NCBI GenBank assembly: GCA_021805775.1
Contig: JAJZED010000010.1
Location: forward strand, 1 to 64,000
DNA: 64,000 nt
DNA from: a bacterium
GTDB taxonomy: Bacteria > Vulcanimicrobiota > Vulcanimicrobiia > Vulcanimicrobiales > Vulcanimicrobiaceae
Direction: 5' to 3'
Made by a program: the position numbers and the translations under genes. The notes below the pieces were generated by a model. It searched no databases and had not been told where the DNA came from. It worked only from the letters and a program-made list of their open reading frames with translations. Positions 1-8,813 of this stretch are shown here, in pieces; the stretch's first letter is position 1; each line of letters begins with the position of its first letter.

Positions 1-96
1 TACATCGCCATCTGGTACAATCGTTTACGGACCCACTCGGCGCTCGGTTATTTGAGCCCCGAACGATACGAGTCGCAGCTGCCGATTGCAGTATAG
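1..96 (+). pseudogene. IS3-family transposase OrfB, C-terminal end (cut by window edge)
   Basis: The first 31 codons read through the window edge and end at TAG 94-96. They contain the stretch WYNRLRTHSALGYLSPERYE, the typical end of the DDE integrase domain of IS3-family OrfB proteins. Only this tail is visible, so whether the element is intact upstream cannot be judged. It is followed six bases later by a candidate terminal inverted repeat and then by a second, broken IS3 element, so two IS3-type insertions sit back to back at the left border of the polysaccharide island. Confidence 0.8.
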
Positions 97-101
97 TCAC
101 A

Positions 102-126
102 TGTCCGGAAAATCGGTACAGGCTCA
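102..126. repeat. Candidate right terminal inverted repeat of IS3-family element
   Basis: A 25-bp segment beginning TGTCCGG and ending GGCTCA lies just after the OrfB stop. Read on the other strand it starts TGAGCC and ends CCGGACA, the TG...CA layout of IS3-family ends. The left end is outside the window, so the pairing is not verified. Confidence 0.45.
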
Positions 127-137
127 AGGAGAATCCC

Positions 138-658
138 ATGACAAAGCGTTCTCGCCGGAACCACTCACCGGTTTTCGAAGTGCAAGTGGCGCTGCTCGGC
201 ATTTGCGGCGAACTTACGGTGGCCGAGTTGGCCAAGAAATTCGACATCCACCCCAACCTCATCCTGAAATTGAAGATGCAGCTGCTTGAAAAATCCGTCT
301 CGGCGTTCGATGGCGCTAGCGCGAAAACCGAGGAAGTGGACACCGAGAAACTCCACACCGATCAGGACAGCCAGTTCACCAGCGGCGACTTCGTCGCGTT
401 CATCGCCGAAGAACTTGGCGTTCGGCTCAGCATGGATGGAAAGGGTGCATTGCGTGACAACGTTTTCGTGGGGCGATTCTGGGGGACGGTGAAGCACGAG
501 GAGGTCTATCTGCGCGCGTACGAGTCGGGTTCGAAAACACGAGCTTCGCTCGGACGAGATATATCGCGTTCTACAAAAACGAGCGGCCGCACTCGCCGCT
601 TGACGAGCGTAGGCTGCACGAAGCATACTACTGCCTGCCAGCCGGAATGGCGGCATGA
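138..658 (+). pseudogene. IS3-family transposase remnant: OrfA start fused to OrfB end, with frameshift
   Basis: The reading frame starts with an OrfA-like N-terminus (MTKRSRRNHSPVFE, then a helix-turn-helix segment AELAKKFDIHPN). After about residue 70 it switches directly into the OrfB catalytic core (HTDQDSQFTSGDF...LSMDGKGALRDNVFVGRFW). About 800 bp that normally lie between these parts are missing, so the element carries an internal deletion. Around 556-558 an extra two bases (GA) break the frame. The expected tail (RYIAFYKNERPHSPLDE) continues in another frame to a TGA at 656-658. The catalytic D and downstream residues are not in one frame, so the copy is inactive. It marks the left side of the AT-richer sugar island and may be a trace of how the island arrived. 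Confidence 0.8.
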
Positions 659-839
659 CCGAGAGAAGCAATTATTTACGCATGGGCGATCCGTCGTTCA
701 AAACGTTCAAAAAACCAGGACCACCGTTTTTACATGAGCGGCAGTTTCGCTATTGTTTTTACTTGAGGTCGCATAGATACCGAACTTTAGATAAAATCCT
801 CTAGTAGCTCGCCGCCGAATAAATTTCACGGAGAACGCG

Positions 840-1814
840 ATGATGAATAAACTTCTTTCTGTAATTTCTCCCGCCTACAACGAAGAAGACTGCGTCCAGG
901 AACTTGCCCGCCGCCTAAAAGCGGTGGCGGCATCCCTCGCTGATCGCTACGATTTCGAATTTATTATAATTGAGAACGGGTCTCGGGATCGGACTCAGGA
1001 ACTACTTATGGAGATTCATAGATCTGATTCGCGGTTCAAAATTATTACACTTTCGAGAAATTTTGGAATTGAAGGCGCCCTCACGGCAGGCTTACGGGCT
1101 GCCCGCGGCGATGCGGCAATAATTATGTGTGCCGACCTTCAGGACCCTCCGGAGCTCATTCCCGACCTCGTCAGCAAGTGGGAAGAGGGATTCCAAAATG
1201 TCTACGGCATCATTACCGCACGACACGACGAGGGAACGCTTCGTAAGTTTCTTACCCAGCGTTTTTATAATCTTATCAATCGCGTTAGCGAACGGCCTAT
1301 TCCATCAAACGTCAGCGATTTTAGGCTCGTTGACCGTAAGCTATACCAGACCGTAAAACAATTTACCGAGCACGGGAGAATGCTTCGCACGATTTGGGCG
1401 TGGGCTGGTTTTCGCTCAATTGGGGTTCCGCACGAGCGCCCCCCAAGGCCCGGCGGGAGGTCGACCTACAACACCTTTGGGGCCATAGGATTCGCCTTCC
1501 GCGCCATTGCGAGCAGCTCGACTGTTCCATTGAAGATCATCCCTTGGATCGGGCTTGGTCTTTCTTCGTTTTCATTCGTGCTGCTTCTCGGTTTTGTCGT
1601 GCGGTGGATCGCCGAAGCTGTGCCTTTTAACGGCTTTGGAACAATCGTAGCTCTTCTACTGCTCTTGTTCGGCTTGCTCTTCATGATTCTCGGCATCATA
1701 ACCGAGTATATTGGCCTAATCTTTGAAGATACCCGGAACCGACCCCTATATATAATCGAATCAACTGTTGGTATTGAGCCTACAGCATATCTAGACTCAG
1801 GGTTAGGACAGTGA
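840..1814 (+). CDS. Family 2 glycosyltransferase, DPM1/GtrB-like, membrane-anchored
   Basis: This 324-residue protein begins with a GT-A domain: SVISPAYNEEDCVQEL at the N-terminus, the nucleotide-sugar segment IIIENGSRDRT and the metal-binding segment CADLQDPPE (about residue 100). Two hydrophobic helices follow near residues 235-300. This layout is that of polyprenyl-phosphate glycosyl- or mannosyltransferases (DPM1, GtrB, ArnC), which transfer a sugar from a nucleotide donor to undecaprenyl phosphate on the cytoplasmic face. A purine-rich GGAG lies 7-10 bases before the ATG. The gene starts the AT-richer island, followed by large multi-pass proteins that could use the lipid-linked sugar. 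A second protein of the same family is encoded at 25349. Sugar specificity cannot be read from the sequence. Confidence 0.9.
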   Translation: MMNKLLSVISPAYNEEDCVQELARRLKAVAASLADRYDFEFIIIENGSRDRTQELLMEIHRSDSRFKIITLSRNFGIEGALTAGLRAARGDAAIIMCADLQDPPELIPDLVSKWEEGFQNVYGIITARHDEGTLRKFLTQRFYNLINRVSERPIPSNVSDFRLVDRKLYQTVKQFTEHGRMLRTIWAWAGFRSIGVPHERPPRPGGRSTYNTFGAIGFAFRAIASSSTVPLKIIPWIGLGLSSFSFVLLLGFVVRWIAEAVPFNGFGTIVALLLLLFGLLFMILGIITEYIGLIFEDTRNRPLYIIESTVGIEPTAYLDSGLGQ

Positions 1815-1875
1815 AGGACGGCAGCATGTCTAATTTGCAGCACGAACTCCCGACAAGACTATTAAAGGCAGCTCA

Positions 1876-3702
1876 ATGAAGAACGGGACCGATCTGAGGC
1901 GAACGCTGGATTTGAGTGTGCCGATGGCGGCTGTTGTTGTGTTTATGCTCACGATTAGCGACCTTTGGCCGACGATGTCACTTGGTGCTGTTGGTGTCGA
2001 TTTTTATCGTTCGCAATTACGGGCATTAGCCACGGTTAGCCATGAGCCGATTATTGCGACGGTAATGGGAGCAGCACAATATGCTTCGGTCAAACACGGG
2101 GCATGGCTGCCACTTCAGACTATCCCGTTTCTTTTTTGGGCCGCATCTTCGTCAGGAACATTAGGCCGTTTGCTTCAGGTATTCGCCATCGGATTAAATG
2201 TCGTGACGTTCTTCTTCGTCCTCAGGAGGTTCTTGGGTCTTAGAAGTGCGCTATTTGCGTGTATGGTTGCCATTATGGGATTTCAAGTTCGGCTCGACCA
2301 TAGCAGCATATTGGCACCTTGCTTGGCTTTACCAATTTTTGTCGAGTTTGTTCTCGTTTCAATATTGGGAATTCAGCTTTTTTATTCGGGAATTATTCGA
2401 GAAGGAGCGATCTTGGCGGTTGCTGGCGCGGCTTCTGCATGTCTATTCAGCGTTACCGGTTTTTTAATTTCGTTTTCTTTCGGCATGGTTTCGCTAATAG
2501 TAAAAAGATCGCGCCACTTTTTGGCGTTAACCTTAAGCCTTACCTTCATTCCACTTCTTTGCGTACTACTTGCCTCCTGGCGCGGTTTTGGGACTGCGCC
2601 TACGGTTCACAACGAAACACTCCATGGAACTTTTCTCGACTTTTTGCGCTCCGTGGCCCTCCAATTTCTGTCGCCGCTACCAACTTCATATCGATTTTCC
2701 GGGGGACTGTTGTCCCACGTCGCGTTTGTCCCATTCCAATATGACTCGCGCTTCCAAGGTGTGCCTTCCCTCGGATTATTAGCATTCTTTGTTGGCGCCG
2801 GCGTGGCGGCGACGATTGCGATAACCTTTCCATGCAGGCAGACCTCAGCGCAAAGAGCGGCGGCTCCAGTCCTTATTGGAATAGGTCTGTCGCTTTGGCT
2901 CTTGCCCGCCCTCGTGAACCCCGCAGGATCAGCAGCGTCCACCATGTTGCCGACCTCAAGCCAATATCTATCTTTTAGCTATCTACAGGTCTTCGGAGTG
3001 GCTATTCTAGCCGCTGTCGCGGTACTGGCCTTTTCTGATTGCGTAGCCAAATGGCCATATCGCAATGTATTCGTGCTTACAGCCGGATTGGCTTCGTTTT
3101 TCGTTGCGAGTGGCAATGTCCAACTCAACAGCCTCGTTTCTTCTCGAATTGCCGGTATGTATGGTGCACCCAGGATCGTTACTCGCGCGGCCCGCGCGGG
3201 GGCATTTGCAGATCTTCCACTGCATACGACGATCATTCTCGATAATAGCCTTTCGCAATTTTTTGACCAACGATACCCTTTCGGCACGGACTCTGCCTTT
3301 TTATATAAAGTATCAAAGCGAAAGTTTAGGACCTTATGGTATGGCAGCACCGGAACAACCCAGTTTCTGCATTGTGCGAGTGGGAATCGTGTTCGCTGCA
3401 ACACCACCGCTAAAAACGCTTTTTTACTATCCGCGCTCCCGCAATTGACCCCGCCGGGAGTTGTTATAGCTCGCATTTCCTCCGTGAAAGATGCCGCGCT
3501 TTTCACAAGCGGCGCCATTGCATTCGTCCTATACCCTGATACTGCCAGCCGCGATCAGCAGTTAGCCGATCCATCTTACGAGCCTTGTGTCTTCATCAAA
3601 CGTACGGCGGTTGGGAATAGAGGGCTCATCATGCGATCGAAACGGCTCTGTGGAGACGTTGGCGTTTACTATCCCTTTACTTTGGGTAAACCACCCCAGT
3701 GA
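1876..3702 (+). CDS. Multi-pass membrane protein, unknown (possible GT-C-type)
   Basis: This 608-residue protein has many hydrophobic segments across the first ~400 residues and a soluble, presumably exported C-terminal part of ~190 residues. I recognise no domain motif. The general architecture, helices followed by an outside domain, is that of GT-C glycosyltransferases or polymerases in surface-polysaccharide clusters, and the neighbours support this loosely. It ends in a GTGA overlap with the next gene (GTG 3699, TGA 3700-3702), so the two are probably translationally coupled. Codon and base use are AT-richer than in the genes after 15 kb. Confidence 0.7.
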   Translation: MKNGTDLRRTLDLSVPMAAVVVFMLTISDLWPTMSLGAVGVDFYRSQLRALATVSHEPIIATVMGAAQYASVKHGAWLPLQTIPFLFWAASSSGTLGRLLQVFAIGLNVVTFFFVLRRFLGLRSALFACMVAIMGFQVRLDHSSILAPCLALPIFVEFVLVSILGIQLFYSGIIREGAILAVAGAASACLFSVTGFLISFSFGMVSLIVKRSRHFLALTLSLTFIPLLCVLLASWRGFGTAPTVHNETLHGTFLDFLRSVALQFLSPLPTSYRFSGGLLSHVAFVPFQYDSRFQGVPSLGLLAFFVGAGVAATIAITFPCRQTSAQRAAAPVLIGIGLSLWLLPALVNPAGSAASTMLPTSSQYLSFSYLQVFGVAILAAVAVLAFSDCVAKWPYRNVFVLTAGLASFFVASGNVQLNSLVSSRIAGMYGAPRIVTRAARAGAFADLPLHTTIILDNSLSQFFDQRYPFGTDSAFLYKVSKRKFRTLWYGSTGTTQFLHCASGNRVRCNTTAKNAFLLSALPQLTPPGVVIARISSVKDAALFTSGAIAFVLYPDTASRDQQLADPSYEPCVFIKRTAVGNRGLIMRSKRLCGDVGVYYPFTLGKPPQ

Positions 3703-4496
3703 CGTTGGCGCGGAATTCAATGCAGCGAACCGTGATCTATATAAGATCCCATAAGTACCAGGTGGCCGTCATTGCTTTTTGTCTCTTTTTTGGCGTAGCC
3801 CTGATCTTTAATGCTACACAAGCGGGCGACAACACATGGTATTGGTACGCGGAGCTACTGCGGAATGGGAAGACACTCTATGGCTCCCTCAAGGTTCCTT
3901 TCCAACCGCTAATGGTGCTCCAGACGGAGTTTTTTCTACTTCTTCTCGGAAAAAGTTGGCTGGCTTCAAAAGTTCCCACAATGATTTATCTTGTTCTCTA
4001 CGTCTTAGGAATGTATTTCATAATTTCAAATCCCAAATGGCGTGACTGGGAAAAAGGAGTCGTACTCTTAGGTGGCTTTCCCCTTTCGATTGGTTTCGAA
4101 GACTTTCGATTTGACGATTATCATGTTCTTGGAAGTGTGTTTATTCTCTTCTCACTTTTACTATTGTTTCAGCTTCCATCGCAAATAGATTCCCGCTCTT
4201 TGTATTTCCGTAGTTCTCTCCTAGGAGTATTAGTAGGCCTGCTAATTACTACGGGAATATCGTATGGAATACTTTTATTTGGAGCGACTTTCTTCGGAAT
4301 ATTTATATTAGCGAAAAATAGCCGTTATCGCTCATCGGCTATTTTTTGCAGGTTCAGCTATAATTATTGTTCTTACGGTGGTTCATGCAACCGGCAACTC
4401 GGTAGGTGCTTGGTCATCGAGTACAATTTTTCATTCCTCGAACATCAAGGGAGAGCGATTCGAACTTTTACGAAATTCATTCAAAATGTTTATTAG
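3699..4496 (+). CDS. Membrane protein, N-terminal part of a frameshifted gene
   Basis: Starts at GTG overlapping the previous stop. Residues 1 to about 210 are a clean multi-pass membrane sequence with a GT-C/GT39-like early loop (DNTWYWYAELLRNGKTLYGS). After ..AKNSRYRSS the translation turns into cysteine- and polar-rich sequence (FCRFSYNYCSYGG) that is unlike the rest. The hydrophobic sequence continues instead in another frame (RLFFAGSAIIIVLTVVHATG), which is open from 4312 onward and runs into the large coding region to 6765. The switch falls on or near a run of six T at 4342-4347. A one-base indel there would rejoin one protein of about 1020 residues. Real decay, programmed slippage or an assembly error are all possible. 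Confidence 0.6.
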   Translation: MTLARNSMQRTVIYIRSHKYQVAVIAFCLFFGVALIFNATQAGDNTWYWYAELLRNGKTLYGSLKVPFQPLMVLQTEFFLLLLGKSWLASKVPTMIYLVLYVLGMYFIISNPKWRDWEKGVVLLGGFPLSIGFEDFRFDDYHVLGSVFILFSLLLLFQLPSQIDSRSLYFRSSLLGVLVGLLITTGISYGILLFGATFFGIFILAKNSRYRSSAIFCRFSYNYCSYGGSCNRQLGRCLVIEYNFSFLEHQGRAIRTFTKFIQNVY

Positions 4497-6765
4497 CGCC
4501 TTCAATTATGTGCTTACCGTTGGATTATACCCGGCCGAACTTCTTTTGGGCCTTGCAATCGGAGTGGCCTTGTTATCATGGTCTCTAACAACGCATTGGC
4601 GATCGAACATTAAACTGGGGGTTTTTCCACGCATTCACGATAATGATAATGATGGAACCATATACCTCGCATCAACCGGCTTCATCGCAGGAATAGTTAT
4701 AGCTATCACCCTGCTTAGGGAACTTCTACACCACACAAGTGCTATCAGTTCTTTAGTGCCACAATGGCTCACGCTGGGGTTTCTCGGCTTAGGTATCATT
4801 ATTTTCAATAGCCACTTGCATAGCCAAATGAAAAATCTGACCCGATTTAGGAATTGGACCACGCGTGCCCGCTGGTCTTTTATCGCAGTATATGTCGTAA
4901 CGGCAATTAGCCTCCTTGTTGTAAACAATAATTTCTACGCGTTTGTTATCGTGGCGTTCACTGTTCTAATTATTTATAACCTTTATCGTGATACCCATCA
5001 CAATTTAGCGAGCTGGCTCGTCTTAATCGCAGCGGTGCTCGGCATGTGGGCGTATACACTTGGGCTTCCGTTTACACCGCTTCCGTTGGAGATGCTCGGT
5101 GCCACTCCCTCAACTTCCCTTGCATTGATGAAATTTTTCGGCGCCACCCTGCTTGTGTGGATCGCCCTCTCACAGTTTGCAGGCCCGGTAGGACATCGCT
5201 CACTTTTCCGGCAGGCCGTCGAGTACGCTACGGCGACACTTATTTTCCTTTGGCAGGGGCTCCGGATTGACGGCTTGACTTCCGACTGGGTCCCCTATCA
5301 TCGTTCTTATTGGACTGGCCCCGCAACCTTTATCCGCGAGGGCCATTGGCTTCTTTGGGATATTCCGTCGCAGTATGGTTTTCTCTCCGAACTTGTCATT
5401 GCGAAATTTCCAGGTGCCACCTGTGACCAATCGCTCTACCTGGTTTCGGCCATCGCTCTCGCAGGGCAAGCGTTGATGCTTTTTGCGATTCTTCGGTCAT
5501 ACGGAAAAGGCATTTTAAATTTTGTATTTGCACTTTCCATCTCGGCCGCAGCGTTTTTTAGTTTAGACGCGAGCCGCTATCCGTTTGGTGGGCGACTCTA
5601 TCCGCAAATGGGTCTTCGCTTTATTTGGGTGGAGGCATTACTCTTTATTGCCTATCTTATCTATCGCCATCCAGGTTGGCGCACCACCCTTCAACGGGTA
5701 GGCTTTGTCGTCTGGGCGATCGGGATTATGTGGTCTTTCGAAAGTGCGGCGTGGGTAACAGTCATCTGGGGAGGGTATATATTAGCTGACATTTTCGCAC
5801 ATGATCACTCGAGATCGGGGAACTGGTTGGCCGAGGCATGGTTGAGGTTTTGGCCGTTTCTCGCGATTCCCGCCGCCATTATTCTCTGTTTAGATTCCTA
5901 TTACGTCGTTTTCCTCGGGCACTTGCCGGACTGGTTGAGCTACGTCGAATTTAGCACTCTGTATCTTAGCAACCCAATATTTCGACAACCATTGAATCTC
6001 GTTGGTTCGGGCTGGTTACTAATACTCGCTTTTGGAGCCGTGCTCACTCTTTGGCTAGTCGTTCATAAAAACAGACGGTCTGAAGCGGTCCCGTTATTGG
6101 CGGCTGCGTGGATGACACTCTGGGCAACAAGCATTTATTTTGTTGGGGAGGCGTTCCACAATCATGTGAACGCCCTTTCCGGGATTCTCAGTCTTATTGC
6201 TGCGGTAATTGGTGGGATATATACACGCGAGGAGCTCTCCCGACGCACCGCAGCTCGGCTTTCGCTTTTCTCGTTCGCGCCGTTTATGATAATTTTGCTT
6301 TCGTTTTCATTTGGGAATGTCACGTGGAATATGCTGTTTCCGCCCTACATTAAGAACGTCGTGCGTGCCACGCCCCCCATCACAGGCCCGCTACTTAAAA
6401 TCATAGACGCGGCCGGCATTAAGCCTAGCGATAAGGTGATCCTACCCCAATCTATCACCTGGACAACGCTTTCCGCGGGGCTAGTTCTACCGTACATTCG
6501 AGTAAAAGGTGGCAATCGTGAGCTAGTTGCATGGCTTCCCGTTAGTCCTAATGGTCCCTACAATATGTGGTTTACGCTCTCGCCATCGCGGCGCCAAACA
6601 TATATAGATCGGTTCGTTATGATCGAAAAGCGGGGAGGCTGGATTATAACCCCGCATAGCGAGGCTGCAAAATGCAACCTTTTTTCCTCCAACAAGTATT
6701 TCAAACCCGAACGAACAATTTCAACAAGTTCCTATAACGCAACTCTTTGTACCTTTGCAATATAA
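4378..6765 (+). CDS. Large multi-pass membrane protein, C-terminal part of the same frameshifted gene
   Basis: Coding sequence in this frame is open from 4312. The GTG at 4378 is only the first possible start, so this part is probably the continuation of the gene starting at 3699. About 795 residues hold many transmembrane helices, with a short soluble C-terminus (about residues 660-795). One loop (SDWVPYHRSYWTGPATFIREGHWLLWD) looks like the first periplasmic loop of a GT-C enzyme with the conserved acidic residue after the first helices of a module. The total length could therefore represent two fused membrane modules. No family can be assigned with certainty. Its place between glycosyltransferase and nonulosonate-type genes suggests a role in building or exporting a surface glycan. 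Confidence 0.65.
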   Translation: MVHATGNSVGAWSSSTIFHSSNIKGERFELLRNSFKMFISAFNYVLTVGLYPAELLLGLAIGVALLSWSLTTHWRSNIKLGVFPRIHDNDNDGTIYLASTGFIAGIVIAITLLRELLHHTSAISSLVPQWLTLGFLGLGIIIFNSHLHSQMKNLTRFRNWTTRARWSFIAVYVVTAISLLVVNNNFYAFVIVAFTVLIIYNLYRDTHHNLASWLVLIAAVLGMWAYTLGLPFTPLPLEMLGATPSTSLALMKFFGATLLVWIALSQFAGPVGHRSLFRQAVEYATATLIFLWQGLRIDGLTSDWVPYHRSYWTGPATFIREGHWLLWDIPSQYGFLSELVIAKFPGATCDQSLYLVSAIALAGQALMLFAILRSYGKGILNFVFALSISAAAFFSLDASRYPFGGRLYPQMGLRFIWVEALLFIAYLIYRHPGWRTTLQRVGFVVWAIGIMWSFESAAWVTVIWGGYILADIFAHDHSRSGNWLAEAWLRFWPFLAIPAAIILCLDSYYVVFLGHLPDWLSYVEFSTLYLSNPIFRQPLNLVGSGWLLILAFGAVLTLWLVVHKNRRSEAVPLLAAAWMTLWATSIYFVGEAFHNHVNALSGILSLIAAVIGGIYTREELSRRTAARLSLFSFAPFMIILLSFSFGNVTWNMLFPPYIKNVVRATPPITGPLLKIIDAAGIKPSDKVILPQSITWTTLSAGLVLPYIRVKGGNRELVAWLPVSPNGPYNMWFTLSPSRRQTYIDRFVMIEKRGGWIITPHSEAAKCNLFSSNKYFKPERTISTSSYNATLCTFAI

Positions 6766-6844
6766 CAAGTGACGAGTTGGGCATGACTGCACACTTTAAA
6801 AAAACTTCACCCATCGCCTGCTGACCCATAGATGGGGGGACAAC

Positions 6845-7745
6845 TTGTCGTATAAGGGCACCGTGATCTTAATAAGCACAGCCCTTGCTGGCTATTGTTT
6901 GTTTGTCCTGTTCCCGAGCATTAGGACGGGAAATCTCAACTGGTCGGGTGGGCTTGCTGTCACGCGTTTGACCTTTGTATGGTTGGTCTTTAAATACATT
7001 ATGCTTCGGTCCGCGCACTCAGCCCAGACGACAGGCATTAAGACGGCCATGGTTGTGCTCATGTTTCCCCTTGCAATGCTTGCAACAGGGTCACTCTCGA
7101 CTGGCGGAGCTTTTTTTAGTCTTTACGAGCCGATCGGCTTTTTTGTTCTTATGCTACCGCTGTTGTTTTCGAATAAAATCGCTTTGCCACTTCGTGTGGC
7201 ATATCGCGCGGTCGTCGGCATGGCGGCGTTCTCTGGCGTTTCCCGGAAGATCCAGGATCCGGCTTCTTGGCTTACATTTAATACGCCACCGCTTTTTGCG
7301 ATCGCCGGTGGGTTGAAAATCGAACCTACGGGCCGATGTTTCTAAGCAATCGACTTAGCGGCTTTTTTAGTCAGGTCTGTTCGATTATTGGGAATGGGTC
7401 GCGGACCCCAACGCTACTTTCAATCCCATTCCCATTCGCAAACTACTACTGCGCAATCCCACCGTGGCGGAACTATGTGCAGATATGGTATGACACCGCG
7501 GGCCCCGCGGTGATTGATCGATTGGAGGTACAACTGAAAACTTCTCCGCCGGAATGGGTGCTTTATCAGCGACAACTCGCAGTCTTACGACTTCATGAGA
7601 AAGCGTTTAACAACGGCAAGCCGCTCCCGCAACGCTTCTTGGATCAGCTTATAATGTCGCGGATTCGCTCGGGAAGATGGACACTGGCCCTATATGCGCA
7701 TTTTGGAACGCCGGGATTACGAAGCGACTGGTATCTAATTAGGAC
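6845..7745 (+). pseudogene. Broken membrane-protein gene (two frames, frameshift near 7320)
   Basis: From a TTG at 6845 (preceded by GGGGGGA) a hydrophobic sequence of about 155 residues runs in one frame. Near 7318-7336 it must change frame to continue as RTYGPMFLSNRLSGFF and then a soluble part with WVLYQRQLAVLRLHEKAFNNGKPLPQ, ending DWYLIRT at about 7745. A single lost base around 7320 would join both pieces into one protein of about 300 residues. After 7745 the frame only reads antisense through the convergent epimerase gene, so the native stop appears to be lost. The tail (YQRQL...HE..FN.GKPLPQRFLD) reads like the end of a GT-C-type membrane protein. Confidence in decay is moderate, and sequencing error is the main alternative. 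Confidence 0.5.
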
Positions 7746-8812
7746 AGGTTGCGCGGTAAGCCAGTCGCCGAATCGCGATAATACGCAAGCGTTCTCTCTA
7801 AAGCGGCCTCCAGCGAAACCCGCTCTTCTACCCCAAGCTCATTCTTTATTCGAGAAACGTCTGGAAGGTAGCTGGGGACTGGACCGATATGTTCGGCTAG
7901 CCTTTCCGTTATGCTTGCGACCGAGTGAACCCTAAGCGAAATCAGGTCTGCTAGCTCGGCGATCGTAGTCGCTCTATTCGAGCCCACGTTATAGGCACGG
8001 CCTGCTTTCCCTTGGGCGAAGACGCGCCAAAGCCAAGCTGTCATATCTGATGCGTAGAGGTATGAGCGCATGGTTCGGCCATCGCCGCGAACAACGATCG
8101 GCCCGCCGCTGAGCGCATCACGGATGAAGTTACCGGCCGCAAATGTTCGATTGAGGGGTAAATATGGGCCTACGAAAGCAAACAAGCGAGCAACCTTCAC
8201 CTTCAAACCATCGTCGACCGCCGCCCGACAGAGAAACTCCGCTGCGCGCTTTCCTTCGGCGTAGGCCGAGTCCGACGACAGTGGGTCCGGGCCCGAGGTC
8301 ACCGTTTCTCCTAGCGCATGCGTTTGCGACGACTGTCGCCCATAAATCGCGCCGGAACTCGTGAACAGCATCGACGCTAGAGGATTCCGAGCCATTGCAG
8401 CGAGGACGTTTTCTGTGCCTCGCAAGGCCCCGTCGAATATGGCGCGCCCGGGGTTGTTCTGTTCATCATGGCCATCCGCCGGCACCGTCGCGGCGTGAAA
8501 AATTCCATCGAAAGATCCACCTGTCGATAGCGGACGCAGCACGTCGCCGTGGAGGAGTTCAACCTCGCGCGCTGACGCGATCTGAGGGAAACGGGTAATA
8601 AAACCGTGTACATTCCGCGCCAACAGGACTACGCGAATTTGCGCATTTAATCGCCGATTTGCCCAGAGCACCGACTCGACAAACCAGCGACCGACAAACC
8701 CTGACGCGCCGGTTATTAGGAGGCGACCGCCATGGAAAGTAGCAACGTCTACTTCAGCAACCTCTAGTATTTCATCGAGGTCGTCCGTCGTATTAAACAC
8801 GAGCGGCTCCAT
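7739..8812 (-). CDS. NAD(P)-dependent sugar epimerase/dehydratase (extended SDR)
   Basis: This 357-residue protein carries the Rossmann dinucleotide-binding motif LLITGASGFVGRWF near residue 30. It also has the SDR serine segment FTSSGAIYG and the catalytic YAEGK (Tyr-x-x-x-Lys), followed by the substrate-binding region GPYLPLNRTFAAGNFI. This is the extended-SDR fold of nucleotide-sugar 4-epimerases and 4,6-dehydratases such as GalE and RmlB. It is the last gene of a minus-strand operon with a ThDP enzyme and a NeuB-like synthase, and its ATG lies one base after the TGA of the ThDP gene. Function in nucleotide-sugar modification is inferred from family and context. The exact substrate is unknown. 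Confidence 0.88.
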   Translation of the reverse strand: MEPLVFNTTDDLDEILEVAEVDVATFHGGRLLITGASGFVGRWFVESVLWANRRLNAQIRVVLLARNVHGFITRFPQIASAREVELLHGDVLRPLSTGGSFDGIFHAATVPADGHDEQNNPGRAIFDGALRGTENVLAAMARNPLASMLFTSSGAIYGRQSSQTHALGETVTSGPDPLSSDSAYAEGKRAAEFLCRAAVDDGLKVKVARLFAFVGPYLPLNRTFAAGNFIRDALSGGPIVVRGDGRTMRSYLYASDMTAWLWRVFAQGKAGRAYNVGSNRATTIAELADLISLRVHSVASITERLAEHIGPVPSYLPDVSRIKNELGVEERVSLEAALERTLAYYRDSATGLPRNLS

Positions 8813-8813
8813 T

